In this document: piece by piece, positions 9,012-17,709 of the stretch
Position numbering within the stretch: the first letter of the stretch is position 1
How the letters are laid out: each line of letters starts with the position of its first letter
Source of the DNA: Mycolicibacterium senegalense
GTDB taxonomy: Bacteria > Actinomycetota > Actinomycetes > Mycobacteriales > Mycobacteriaceae
Length of the DNA stretch: 64,000 bases
Direction of reading: 5' to 3'
Assembly (NCBI RefSeq): GCF_019645875.1
Contig: NZ_CP081000.1
Span: 4,216,001-4,280,000 of the forward strand
Position numbers and translations under genes: made by a program
The notes under the pieces: generated by a model
Told to the model about the DNA's origin: nothing
Databases searched by the model: none
The model's input: the letters and a program-made list of their open reading frames with translations, nothing else

Positions 9012-10007
9012 TTATGCGGGCCGGTCGCCTATCTCCAGGCCGGCGAGCGGCGAGGTGCCGTCAAAGATGACCTTGCCCCACTGGCGCACGGTGCAACGCA
9101 GCGCACCAGCCAGGAACTCATAGTCCGAGTCGATGTTGCGGCGTTGCGCGGGAAGCGGCACGGGAAGCACGTGCGGCGCGCCCGCCGCGCCATGCCCGTC
9201 GAGTTCCACCGCGAATTGTGGTGTGCGAGCCCTGATCCGCCAATGCCAGTTGTCCCGGTCGAAGTGATAGTCCATCGGTGCCGGCGGGGTTATCCGCAGC
9301 ACACGCGGGCCGAGCCGAACCACCACCCCGGTGACTTCCTGTGCCAACGGGCCCAATTCGAGCAATCCGCCGGAAAAGGCCACGCACACATCGTCGGTGC
9401 CGAAGTCGTGCGCTTGGCCCCACCACCAGCGCTGCGGGAAGCCGGCTCCCCAGTTACGTTCGCAGTACAACCGCGCCTCATCGAATTGCCAGTCGACATC
9501 CGGACCTTTCACAGTGCCGGACGCCAGCCCGCCAAGGCAATACGGCTGCCAATACTGGTTGAGGAACGGGACTGAGGAGAAGACCCCGCCACCGCCAAAA
9601 GCCTTGGGCCACGGCTGGGTATTGTCCACAGTGAGGTTGACGGTCAGGTCGTCGACGGTCAATCGCAGCCCCGACCGGTCGGCATCCAGCACATCGCCAC
9701 CGTCATCGGCACGGACCACGAAATCGCGCTGATCGGCTTTCACTCCGTTGATGGCTGCAGAACGCACCGTCGCGCCCGGCTCCAGGGCGATCGCCGACGT
9801 CGACCAGTCCCCGTCCGGATGCTGATTGCTGCTGCACAGCGCGACCACCACTCGGCCTGACGCTGCGTCGGTCAGCCGCCAGAACCAACCCTCCATCTCC
9901 TTGCCATGGGAGGGCAGCGGATCCCCGAACGGCACGTCGGCACCCGTGCGGCGATACAGCGCGACGAGCTCGCGGCCGGGCCAGGTCAGGGCTTCCACAG
10001 CATCCAT
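9012..10007 (-). CDS. Tocopherol cyclase family protein
   Basis: The 331-residue product resembles the tocopherol cyclase family, beta-rich proteins that in plants close the chromanol ring. In mycobacteria the reaction is unknown. Visible family-like features include tryptophan-rich strands (EGWFWRL, NQYWQPY) and CERNWGAGFPQRWWWGQAHDF near the middle. It has no signal peptide or membrane helix. The ATG at 10007 (MDAVEALTWPG) is chosen because the region upstream carries a SigF-type promoter for the opposite strand and the longer frame to 10250 runs through the next gene. The family call is from recall of sequence style, so moderately sure. Confidence 0.65.
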   Translation of the reverse strand: MDAVEALTWPGRELVALYRRTGADVPFGDPLPSHGKEMEGWFWRLTDAASGRVVVALCSSNQHPDGDWSTSAIALEPGATVRSAAINGVKADQRDFVVRADDGGDVLDADRSGLRLTVDDLTVNLTVDNTQPWPKAFGGGGVFSSVPFLNQYWQPYCLGGLASGTVKGPDVDWQFDEARLYCERNWGAGFPQRWWWGQAHDFGTDDVCVAFSGGLLELGPLAQEVTGVVVRLGPRVLRITPPAPMDYHFDRDNWHWRIRARTPQFAVELDGHGAAGAPHVLPVPLPAQRRNIDSDYEFLAGALRCTVRQWGKVIFDGTSPLAGLEIGDRPA

Positions 10008-10055
10008 GCCGCCCTGATACCCGGTTCTGATGGTGAGGATGCACGGAGGAACGCA

Positions 10056-10082
10056 GGTTTGGAATGCGCGCTGCACGGGGTA
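10056..10082 (+). promoter_or_regulatory. Candidate SigF promoter
   Basis: GGTTT at 10056-10060 and GGGTA at 10078-10082 are separated by 17 bases, matching the mycobacterial SigF pattern GGTTT-N15..17-GGGTAT up to its last base. It points toward the zinc-ribbon micro-gene starting at 10137, giving a leader of about 45 bases. Confidence 0.6.
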
Positions 10083-10096
10083 CCAGCAGGCAGCGC

Positions 10097-10113
10097 GGCG
10101 CCACAGTGGCGCC
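10097..10113. repeat. Perfect 17-base palindrome in micro-gene leader
   Basis: GGCGCCAC-A-GTGGCGCC is a perfect 8-base inverted repeat with a one-base centre. It lies just downstream of the predicted SigF start site and 24 bases before the GTG of the zinc-ribbon gene. It could be an operator, or a hairpin in the leader RNA. Confidence 0.6.
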
Positions 10114-10136
10114 ACAGAACAAGAGAGGCCGGTGCT

Positions 10137-10238
10137 GTGATTCCCTTTATCTGCCCGAGTTGCGGCAAGCTCGACATCGACTCCCCCGAGTGCTCGTCCT
10201 GCGCACGCAGCGACCACGCGGTGCACGACGCGGCCTGA
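10137..10238 (+). CDS. Zinc-ribbon micro-protein, 33 aa
   Basis: This GTG-started frame encodes 33 residues with two CxxC knuckles: Cys6-Cys9 (ICPSCGK) and Cys19-Cys22 (ECSSCAR), nine residues apart, a rubredoxin/zinc-ribbon arrangement. AAGAGAGG lies about nine bases upstream. A SigF-like promoter lies ahead of it and a strong hairpin terminator follows the stop by 19 bases, so it looks like a complete transcription unit. The function is unknown; free zinc ribbons usually bind protein or nucleic acid. It is divergent from the tocopherol-cyclase-like gene. Confidence 0.65.
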   Translation: MIPFICPSCGKLDIDSPECSSCARSDHAVHDAA

Positions 10239-10257
10239 GGGCTGGATCACGGCACGA

Positions 10258-10292
10258 AAATGGCCCCCGGAGAGGATCTCCGAGGGCCATTT
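10258..10292. terminator. Terminator for tRNA-fMet and zinc-ribbon gene
   Basis: A 16-base-pair stem with one mismatch and a GGA loop (AAATGGCCC arm against GGGCCATTT) ends with T runs on both strands. It begins six bases beyond the tRNA 3' end on the minus strand and 19 bases after the zinc-ribbon stop on the plus strand. Confidence 0.88.
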
Positions 10293-10297
10293 CCTCT

Positions 10298-10374
10298 TGG
10301 TAGCGGGGACAGGATTCGAACCTGCGACCTCTGGGTTATGAGCCCAGCGAGCTACCGAGCTGCTCCACCCCGCG
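10298..10374 (-). tRNA. Initiator tRNA-Met (CAU), CCA encoded
   Basis: The 77-base minus-strand sequence folds as a tRNA with anticodon loop CTCATAA. Two initiator marks are visible: position 1 is C opposite U72, so the acceptor end is unpaired, and the anticodon stem has three consecutive G-C pairs (GGG/CCC). The 3' CCA is encoded, and the T-loop (GGTTCGAATCC) is standard. It therefore serves translation initiation with formyl-methionine. The terminator follows within a few bases. Confidence 0.96.
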
Positions 10375-10458
10375 TTGCGAATACAAGGTTACCGGGGTCT
10401 TACGTAGAGCTCCAAATCGGGTGCTCAGAGGGGTTTCTGAGCCGAAATGGCCGGAAAA

Positions 10459-11853
10459 TCAGCCCACGAAACGCACCACCTGGCCGCATCGGAAGACGCC
10501 CGCCGGGTCGTGCCGATCCGCCAGCGCCGCCAGCCAGTGCCGAGTCTCGTCGTCGTAGACCCGGACGGCCCTGCCCGCGTCCTCTGAAGGCGCGAAATTG
10601 GCGAGCTGGCCGCCGCTGGACCACTGCGACAGGGCCACGATGAGCGCTCCGGCCTGTGGCACCACCAGCTCGGCGACCGGCGGCACCAGGACACCGATGA
10701 CGGCGACCGCAAAAGCAGCGTCGCGGTGACAGAACGCACTACGGTGTTGTGCCTCACGTGCCAGCGCCCCACCCAGCATGCGGACTTCGACGATCGTCTG
10801 CACCGAGCCCGAATCAGGCCCGGCCGCGGCCAGCAGCACCTCGACCGTCTCCGCGGTCAATTCCCGCAGCAGCGTGTGGTGTTCGTAGATCGGCATCGGA
10901 TCCACCGGATCGGCGTGCACGGCGCCGATAGCGGCATAGGGCATCACCGCGACGGTATCGAGCACCGGGGTCGCGACTGCGCGCATCGGCGCCAGTAACC
11001 GCTCGGCCTCACCGAAGTCTCCAAGGGCGGCATAGCGCACTGCAACGGTGAACTTCCCGGCCAACGGCTCTGGAATCCCGGGCAGGGGCGGAAGCTGTTG
11101 CAACGCGATCGAAGTCGATATGGACTCGGGTAGGCCGGCACACCAGCGGCTCCACTCGCGCAGCACCACCGCGGCGTCCGCACCGTCGAAATACACCGCG
11201 CCGCCGTAGAACTCCGGAATCGGCAGCAGTTCGATCTCGACAGCGGTGATGATGCCCAACGTCGACTTCCCGCCCCGCAGTCCCCAGAACAGCTCCGCAT
11301 TCTCTTCGGGCGTGGCGCGCAGCAACTCTCCCGCGCCGGTGACCAACTCGAAGGACCGCACGTAGTCCGACGACAACCCGACGCTGCGGACCAGCGGCCC
11401 GATGCCTGCGCCGGTCAGGAAGCCCACCACACCGACACCCGGTGCGGAGCCGCCCAATCCGGCCAAACCGTGCGGCGCCGCCGCGTCGAGCACGTGCTGC
11501 CACGTCGCCCCGGCCGCCACCCGCGCCGTGCGGGCCACCGGGTCCACCGTGACGTCGGTCATGCCCGAAGTCACCACCAGAATGGTGTCGGAAGCGACCG
11601 ACAGGGCACCGTGGCCGGTGGCCTGGACAGCCACCCGGTATCCCCGGGCGGCCGCGTATCCCACCGTGTTGGCGATGTCATAGGCGGTCGACGCCAACAC
11701 CACCGCGGCCGGCTGCACGGTGGCCGCCAGGTTCCACGGGGTGGCCCGCTCGTAGCCGGCCTCCCCCGGCAGCGCGACCGGCGCGGCGACATGGGCGCGT
11801 AGCCCCTCCAACGCGTCGTCCAGGCCGTCGTGGGCTAGGTCGGTCAGGGTCAT
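10459..11853 (-). CDS. FAD-binding (BBE-like) oxidase
   Basis: This 464-residue flavoprotein of the berberine-bridge/PCMH family has an N-terminal FAD_binding_4 domain and a C-terminal BBE segment (YDDETRHWLAALADRHDPAGVFR). The His in VQATGHGAL corresponds to the 8-alpha-histidyl FAD attachment site. The second attachment cysteine found in bicovalent members is not seen, as the equivalent loop reads SAPGVGVVGFLTG. Such enzymes oxidise sugars, alcohols or alkaloid-like compounds with oxygen or another acceptor. The ATG at 11853 is chosen because GAGAGGA lies about 5 bases upstream; a longer frame to 11892 lacks this. The substrate is unknown. Confidence 0.85.
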   Translation of the reverse strand: MTLTDLAHDGLDDALEGLRAHVAAPVALPGEAGYERATPWNLAATVQPAAVVLASTAYDIANTVGYAAARGYRVAVQATGHGALSVASDTILVVTSGMTDVTVDPVARTARVAAGATWQHVLDAAAPHGLAGLGGSAPGVGVVGFLTGAGIGPLVRSVGLSSDYVRSFELVTGAGELLRATPEENAELFWGLRGGKSTLGIITAVEIELLPIPEFYGGAVYFDGADAAVVLREWSRWCAGLPESISTSIALQQLPPLPGIPEPLAGKFTVAVRYAALGDFGEAERLLAPMRAVATPVLDTVAVMPYAAIGAVHADPVDPMPIYEHHTLLRELTAETVEVLLAAAGPDSGSVQTIVEVRMLGGALAREAQHRSAFCHRDAAFAVAVIGVLVPPVAELVVPQAGALIVALSQWSSGGQLANFAPSEDAGRAVRVYDDETRHWLAALADRHDPAGVFRCGQVVRFVG

Positions 11854-11952
11854 CGGGGTCCTCTCAGGAATGCTGCTCAGCAGCCGGGGCAAGGTCGGCG
11901 CACAGCATGCCGGGGCCCTCTTGGTGTTGACTTGGTGCCCGGCAAGCCACGG

Positions 11953-12010
11953 CGAGCAGACGCAAAATCCCCCATTTCTGCGCCGAAATGGGGGATTTTG
12001 CGTCTGCTCG
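11953..12010. repeat. Long perfect hairpin (25-bp arms) after UPF0182 gene
   Basis: Two perfectly complementary 25-base arms (11953-11977 and 11986-12010) flank an 8-base loop. The arms contain GCAGACGCAAAATCCCCC and its complement. The hairpin lies 10 bases past the UPF0182 stop on the minus strand, so it may act as terminator or RNA 3' stabiliser, but no U-tract follows. Perfect arms of this length are unusual and suggest a dispersed hairpin repeat. Confidence 0.85.
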
Positions 12011-12019
12011 CGGGAGGAG

Positions 12020-15000
12020 TTACTTGGCGGTGTTGAACTTGTTCATCGCATCGTTCAACCGCTGCAACGCCTGTCCGTACTTGCCGAAGTCACCGCTGCG
12101 TTGCGCATCCTGCGCTGCTGACAGGGCCGACTCGACCTCTTTGAGCGCAGCGGACTTGGCCGGCGACAGCTGCACCGGCTCACCTGGCGGCACGGCAGCC
12201 GGCGGGGCGACGACCTGGGGCGCCTGGCCGTCGGCATTGGCCGGCGGCTGCGCCGCCGGCGGGGCTTCGGGCGTGCCGGGCGCCGCCTGCGGCTTGCCGT
12301 CGGTAGGCGCCACGTTGGTGGCGGTGGCGCCCGCACCGGGGCCGAACAGTTCGGTCAGGGCGTCACTGACGGTCGGGCCGTAACCGACCTTGTCGCCGTA
12401 CAGCATCGCCACGCGGATCAGGCGCGGGTACGACGAGGCCGCATCACTGGTTCCCGGCGACGCGTAAACCGGTGCCACATACAGCAATCCGCCGTCGGCC
12501 ACCGGCAGGGTCAACAGGTTGCCCCACCGGATCCGGTTCAGGTTGTCGCGTCCGATCACACCGAGGTCCTGGGTTACCGCGGTATCGGTACTGATCGCGT
12601 TGAAGGCCTGCTTCGGGCCCTTGACCTCACCCGGGATGGTCAGCACGGTGATCTTGCCGTAAGTCGACGGATCCGAGCTGGCACTGACATAGGCGGCCAG
12701 GAACTCGCGCTGCAACCAGTTCAGCGCGCTCGTCAACTGGAACGACGGCGAACCATCGTTGTTCACCAGGTCTTTGGCGACGATGTAGAACGGCGGCTGA
12801 TAACTGCTGGCCGTCGGGTTCGGATCCAGCGGCACGTTCCAGAAGTCGGCGTTGGTGAAGAACTTCACCGGATCGTCGACGTGGTACTTGGTCAACAGGG
12901 ACCGCTGCACCTTGAACAGGTCCTCCGGGTAACGTAGGTGCGCCTGCAACTCCGGGGAGATGTCCGACTTGGGTTTGACGGTGCCCGGGAACACACTCAT
13001 CCAGGCCTTGAGTACCGGATCCGTTTCGTCCTGGGCGTACAGCGTCACAGTGCCGTCGTAGGCGTCGACGGTGGCCTTGACCGAGTTGCGGATGTAGGAC
13101 ACCTGCTTGTCCGGCGCCAGTCGGTTGACCGCGACCTCGTTGGAATCGGCCGTCGCGCTCGACAGCGTGGTCAATTCCGAATATGGGTAGTTGTCCAGCG
13201 TGGTGTAACCGTCGACGATCCAGACCATGCGCTTGTTGACGATGGCCGGGTACACGCTGGTGTCGGTGGTCAGCCACGGCGCCACCGCCTCCACGCGTTC
13301 GGCCGGGTCCCGGTTGAACAGGATCTTGCTGTTCTCACCGATCACGTTGGACAGCAGGAAGTTTCGCTCGGCGAACTTGGCGGCGAACACCGTACGGGCC
13401 AGCCAGTTGCCGATCGGCACACCGCCGGTGCCCGAGTAGGTGTAGTTCTTGGTGTCGGTGTTGGTCTCGTAGTCGTACTCGCGATCGACATCACCGTTCT
13501 TGCCGACGATCGCGTAGTCGGCCGCGGTGTCGGCGATCACCGGGCCGAAGTAGACCCGCGGCTGATCCAGCGGCGCCGGACCCGGTGAGACCACCTTGCC
13601 GTTGGCCCCGACGACGCTGGCCAGGAACTCGGGATAGCCGCCGTTCTGGTTGGGGTCGTTGGCGATTCCGCGCACGGTGTTGGCCGGTGAGGCGATGAAG
13701 CCGTTGCCGTGGGTGTAGACGGTGTGCCGGTTGATCCAGTCGCGCTGGTTCTCGATCAACCGGTCCGGGTTGAGCTCGCGGGCGGCGACGACGTAGTCGC
13801 GCAGGCTGCCGTCAGGACCGGCGTAGCGGTCGATGGCGAGCTGATCCGGGAAGAAGTAGAAGTTCTTACCCTGCTGGAACTGGGTGAACGCCGGGCTGAC
13901 GATCGTCGGATCGAGCAGCCGGATGTTCGACGTCGTCGCCCGGTCCGCGGCGACCTGCGCGGCCGTGGTCTGCCCGCTGCTCTCGTAGTTGCGATACGTC
14001 ACCGTGTCACTGGTGAGCCCATAGGCCTGCCGAGTCGCGGCGATACTGCGGCTGATGTATTCGCTTTCCTTCTGGGCAGCGTTGGGCTTGACGCTGAACT
14101 GCTCGACGATCAGCGGCCATCCCGCCCCCACCACCAGCGAGCTCAGCAGCAACAGCACCACGCCGATGGCCGGAATCCGCAAGTCACGCAGCACGATCGC
14201 CGAGAACACCGCGACCGCGCAGATCAAAGCGATGGCCAGCAGGATCAGCTTGGCCGGCAGCACGGCGTTGATGTCGGTGTAGCCGGCGCCGGTGAACGGT
14301 TTGGCGGCGCGGGTGTTGCTCAGCAGTTCGTAGCGATCCAGCCAGTACGCGCATGCCTTGAGCAGGATCAGGAAGCCGACCAGGCTGATCAGCTGGATAC
14401 GCGCGGCACGGCTCAGCGCCCCGCTGCGCCCCGTCAGCCTGATCCCGCCGAATACGTAGTGCCCCAGCAGATTCGCCACGAACGCCAGGAACGTCGCGAC
14501 GAACAGGTAGGTCAGCACCAGGCGGTAGAACGGCAGATCGAACGCGTAGAAGCCGAGATCGCGGCCGAACTGCGGATCGGTGATGCCGAATTCGCTGCCG
14601 TGGAGGAACAACTGCACGCGCACCCAGTAGCTCTGCGCGATCACCCCGGCCAACAGGCCGATGAAGACCGGCACCCCGATCCCGAACAGCCGCAGCCGGG
14701 CCAGCACGGTGGTGCGGTAACGCGCCACCGGATCGTTCGGGCCGGCGGCCGGGACGAACACCGGACGGCTGCGATAGGCCAACGCCAGACCTGCGAACAC
14801 CACTGCCCCGATGAACAGCCCCACCACGAGGAACACGATGAGCCGGGTCACCAGCACGGTGGTGAACACGGAGCGGTACCCGAGCTCTCCGAACCACAAC
14901 CAGTCGACATAACCGTCGACCACACGGGGTCCGATCAACAACGCCAGCACCGCCACCAGTGCCAGCCCGATCAGCACCCGGCTACGTCGTGTCAGCTTCG

Positions 15001-15028
15001 GCATCCTCGCCGTCGGCCGCATCCCCAC
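12020..15028 (-). CDS. UPF0182 family large membrane protein
   Basis: The 1002-residue protein matches the UPF0182 family (M. tuberculosis Rv3193c). About seven hydrophobic helices fill residues 15-320, with YVDWLWFGELGYRSVF after the first helix, a hallmark of the family. A large extracytoplasmic region follows, then a low-complexity Pro/Ala tail (about residues 905-950) and a final helical segment (KEVESALSAAQDAQRSGDFG). Its biochemical role is unknown. The gene is downstream of the PDZ protease in the same direction with a 96-base gap. MGMRPTARMPKLTRRS is a plausible cytosolic N-terminus; the internal ATG at 15004 is an alternative. Confidence 0.92.
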   Translation of the reverse strand: MGMRPTARMPKLTRRSRVLIGLALVAVLALLIGPRVVDGYVDWLWFGELGYRSVFTTVLVTRLIVFLVVGLFIGAVVFAGLALAYRSRPVFVPAAGPNDPVARYRTTVLARLRLFGIGVPVFIGLLAGVIAQSYWVRVQLFLHGSEFGITDPQFGRDLGFYAFDLPFYRLVLTYLFVATFLAFVANLLGHYVFGGIRLTGRSGALSRAARIQLISLVGFLILLKACAYWLDRYELLSNTRAAKPFTGAGYTDINAVLPAKLILLAIALICAVAVFSAIVLRDLRIPAIGVVLLLLSSLVVGAGWPLIVEQFSVKPNAAQKESEYISRSIAATRQAYGLTSDTVTYRNYESSGQTTAAQVAADRATTSNIRLLDPTIVSPAFTQFQQGKNFYFFPDQLAIDRYAGPDGSLRDYVVAARELNPDRLIENQRDWINRHTVYTHGNGFIASPANTVRGIANDPNQNGGYPEFLASVVGANGKVVSPGPAPLDQPRVYFGPVIADTAADYAIVGKNGDVDREYDYETNTDTKNYTYSGTGGVPIGNWLARTVFAAKFAERNFLLSNVIGENSKILFNRDPAERVEAVAPWLTTDTSVYPAIVNKRMVWIVDGYTTLDNYPYSELTTLSSATADSNEVAVNRLAPDKQVSYIRNSVKATVDAYDGTVTLYAQDETDPVLKAWMSVFPGTVKPKSDISPELQAHLRYPEDLFKVQRSLLTKYHVDDPVKFFTNADFWNVPLDPNPTASSYQPPFYIVAKDLVNNDGSPSFQLTSALNWLQREFLAAYVSASSDPSTYGKITVLTIPGEVKGPKQAFNAISTDTAVTQDLGVIGRDNLNRIRWGNLLTLPVADGGLLYVAPVYASPGTSDAASSYPRLIRVAMLYGDKVGYGPTVSDALTELFGPGAGATATNVAPTDGKPQAAPGTPEAPPAAQPPANADGQAPQVVAPPAAVPPGEPVQLSPAKSAALKEVESALSAAQDAQRSGDFGKYGQALQRLNDAMNKFNTAK

Positions 15029-15124
15029 TCGCGAACTCCCGTTTCACCCTCGGTGGACTCGTGACATGCCCGACGGGGCCGCCCGATTTTCTACAACTCT
15101 AGCCATCCACCGGCGGGGTGCGGT

Positions 15125-16153
15125 CTAGCAGCGAGGCGGTTCGCCACCGGCAGAAATCGTGTGCAACGCGTCGACCGCCTGGGTCAGCGTCTCGACCCTG
15201 ACCAAATCCATGCCGTCCTGGGGTGCCGAGCGCGCCTCGGTGCAGTTGTCCGCCGGTACCAGGAACACGGTTGCCCCGGCCTCCTTGGCGGCCAGCATCT
15301 TGTGCGTGATGCCGCCGATGGACCCGACTTTGCCCTCGCCGGTGATGGTTCCGGTGCCGGCGATGAATTTGCCGTCATTGAGGTCGCCGGTGGTCAGCTT
15401 GTCGACGACGGCCAGGCTGAACATCAGGCCCGCCGACGGGCCGCCGATGTTGGCCAGGTGGAAGTCGATGCTGAACGGAGCCCACGGGGCATCGAGCACA
15501 CCGACGCCGAGAAACCCGTAATCCCGGTCCGGGTTGTCGCCGAGCGTGATGGTGGTGACTCCGGGGGGCGCATTCTTGCGGCGGAAGTCGACCACCAGCT
15601 GATCGCCCGGCTTGGTCTTCTTCAAGATGGCCTGGAACTCGTCGAGGTTGGCCACCGGGGTGCCGTTCACGCCGTCGATCGCGTCACCGTCGCGCAGCTT
15701 GCCCGCCGACGGCCCGGGGTCGGTGACGCTCTGCACGGTGACCGCCACCGGGTACTTCAGGAACGACAGTGCTGCGTACTCGGCGCTGTCCTCGGACTTC
15801 TTGAAGTCGGAGTTGTTGGCCTCGTCGATCTCGTTCTTGGACTTGTCCGGCGGGTACACGAGGTCGCGCGGCACCAGCTGCTCACGGCCCGACATCCACA
15901 GCGCCATCGCCTGGCCCAGGGTCAGGCCGTCACGCTGGGACACCGTGGTCATGTTCAGGTGCCCCGAGGTGGGATGGACATGCGCGTCCGGCCCCTCGAT
16001 GTCGACGACCTGCTTGCCCTCGACCTCGCCGAGCGTGTTGAAGGTCGGACCCGGCCCCAACGAGACGAAGGGCACCGTCACCACTGACAGCATCACACCG
16101 AACGCCACAATCGGCACCAGTGCGACCAGCAGTGTCAAAATCCGCCTGTTCAC
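15125..16153 (-). CDS. PDZ domain/Lon-type (S16) membrane protease
   Basis: This 342-residue protein (equivalent to Rv3194c) has an N-terminal membrane helix (NRRILTLLVALVPIVAFGVM), a PDZ domain in the middle (SAGKLRDGDAIDGVNGTPV), and a C-terminal Lon-like proteolytic domain. The Ser of GGPSAGLMF and the Lys of GITHKMLAA form the Ser-Lys catalytic dyad. It probably cleaves membrane or exported proteins on the outer face of the cytoplasmic membrane. The GTG at 16153 gives the expected length and starts just before the helix; the much longer frame to 16474 overlaps the opposite gene. Confidence 0.92.
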   Translation of the reverse strand: MNRRILTLLVALVPIVAFGVMLSVVTVPFVSLGPGPTFNTLGEVEGKQVVDIEGPDAHVHPTSGHLNMTTVSQRDGLTLGQAMALWMSGREQLVPRDLVYPPDKSKNEIDEANNSDFKKSEDSAEYAALSFLKYPVAVTVQSVTDPGPSAGKLRDGDAIDGVNGTPVANLDEFQAILKKTKPGDQLVVDFRRKNAPPGVTTITLGDNPDRDYGFLGVGVLDAPWAPFSIDFHLANIGGPSAGLMFSLAVVDKLTTGDLNDGKFIAGTGTITGEGKVGSIGGITHKMLAAKEAGATVFLVPADNCTEARSAPQDGMDLVRVETLTQAVDALHTISAGGEPPRC

Positions 16154-16244
16154 GCCGCCCACAGTAAAGCCTGCGCGAGCGTGTTCACCCACAGCGTGAC
16201 CCGCAGCCACACCCGGACACCCCGTCATGAGTACCGTTGTGGGT

Positions 16245-17648
16245 ATGGCTGACCTGCCTTTCGGCTTCTCCGCCGGGAACGACCCCGACCGAGACAAAGA
16301 CAAGAAGGACCCCGGTTCGGGGTCCGGTTCCGGCAACTCCGGACCAGGTCCGGGATCGGATCCGTTCGGTTTCGGCATGGGCGGAGCCAACTTCGACATG
16401 GGCGACCTGGGGCAGATCTTCACCAAGCTCGGCGAGATGTTCAGCGGCGCGGGCAGCGCGATGGCCGGCGGCAAACAATCCGGCCCGGTGAACTACGACC
16501 TGGCCCGCCAGTTGGCGTCCAACTCGATCGGCTTCGTCGCGCCGGTTCCGGAGAAGACCACCGGCGCCGTCGCCGACGCGGTGCGACTGGCCGAGACGTG
16601 GCTCGACGGAGTCACGCCGCTGCCCGCGGGCACCACCCGGACGGTGGCCTGGACTCCCAGCGACTGGCTGGACAACACCCTGGACACCTGGAAGCGACTC
16701 TGCGACCCGGTGGCAGAACAGATCTCCTCGGTGTGGGCCTCGGCGCTGCCGGAAGAAGCCAAGAGCATGGCCGGCCCGCTGCTGGCGATGATGTCGCAGA
16801 TGGGCGGCATGGCATTCGGCTCACAGCTGGGCCAGGCGCTGGGCAAGCTGTCGCGCGAGGTGCTGACCTCCACCGATGTCGGCCTGCCGCTTGGCCCCAA
16901 GGGTGTGGCAGCGCTCATGCCGGAGGCCATCGAATCGCTGGCCGAGGGGCTGGAGCGCCCGCGCAGCGAGATCCTGACCTTCCTGGCCGCCCGTGAGGCG
17001 GCCCACCACCGGCTGTTCAGCCATGTGCCGTGGCTGTCCAGCCAGTTGCTCGGCACGGTCGAGGCCTTCGCCAAGGGCATGAAGGTCGACATGACGGGCA
17101 TCGAGGACTTCGCCCGCGGCTTCAATCCGGCCTCCCTCGGCGACCCGTCGGAGATGGAGCAGCTGCTCAACCAGGGCATCTTCGAGCCGAAGGCCACGCC
17201 CGAACAGGAAGCCGCCCTGGAGCGGCTGGAGACCCTGCTCGCGCTCATCGAGGGCTGGGTGCAGACCGTCGTCACCGCAGCACTGGGTGACCGCATCCCC
17301 GGTACGTCGGCCCTGGCCGAGACGCTGCGCCGGCGTCGCGCCACCGGCGGGCCGGCCGAGCAGACCTTCGCCACCCTGGTCGGCCTGGAACTGCGTCCAC
17401 GCAAGATGCGCGAGGCCGCGGTCCTGTGGGAACGGCTGACCGAGGCCGTCGGCACCGACGCGCGCGACGGCGTGTGGCAGCACCCCGACCTGCTGCCGAG
17501 CGCGGCCGATCTCGACGAGCCGGCCGGTTTCATCGACCGGATGATCGGCGGCGACACCACCGGGATCGACAGCGCCTTCGAGCAGGCGTTGGCCGATCTG
17601 GAGAAGGAGCAGGACGAGCGCCGCGACAACGACGAGGACGGCAACTGA
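16245..17648 (+). CDS. Zinc-dependent metalloprotease-like protein (DUF2342, Rv3195 type)
   Basis: This 467-residue protein belongs to the DUF2342 'putative hydrolase' family related to zincins. The N-terminal 60 residues are Gly/Pro/Asp-rich and probably disordered, and the middle is helical. The putative metal-binding helix contains FLAAREAAHHRLF near residue 250, where classical zincins have HExxH, so activity is uncertain. The ATG at 16245 (MADLPFGFS) is preferred over the GTC-proximal ATG at 16227. It is divergent from the PDZ protease and followed, 61 bases on, by the E1-like gene and then the ABC1 kinase in one direction, suggesting an operon. Confidence 0.85.
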   Translation: MADLPFGFSAGNDPDRDKDKKDPGSGSGSGNSGPGPGSDPFGFGMGGANFDMGDLGQIFTKLGEMFSGAGSAMAGGKQSGPVNYDLARQLASNSIGFVAPVPEKTTGAVADAVRLAETWLDGVTPLPAGTTRTVAWTPSDWLDNTLDTWKRLCDPVAEQISSVWASALPEEAKSMAGPLLAMMSQMGGMAFGSQLGQALGKLSREVLTSTDVGLPLGPKGVAALMPEAIESLAEGLERPRSEILTFLAAREAAHHRLFSHVPWLSSQLLGTVEAFAKGMKVDMTGIEDFARGFNPASLGDPSEMEQLLNQGIFEPKATPEQEAALERLETLLALIEGWVQTVVTAALGDRIPGTSALAETLRRRRATGGPAEQTFATLVGLELRPRKMREAAVLWERLTEAVGTDARDGVWQHPDLLPSAADLDEPAGFIDRMIGGDTTGIDSAFEQALADLEKEQDERRDNDEDGN

Positions 17649-17709
17649 CCCTCGCGGGCCCTGTGGATAACTGAAACGGCGCTTGTTGCCGGCGTGGCAG
17701 AGTCTTCGC

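Noticed and set aside
10298..10374. tRNA as a phage or island attachment site
   Set aside because: No integrase, no duplicated tRNA 3' end and no phage genes are near; flanking genes look ordinary.
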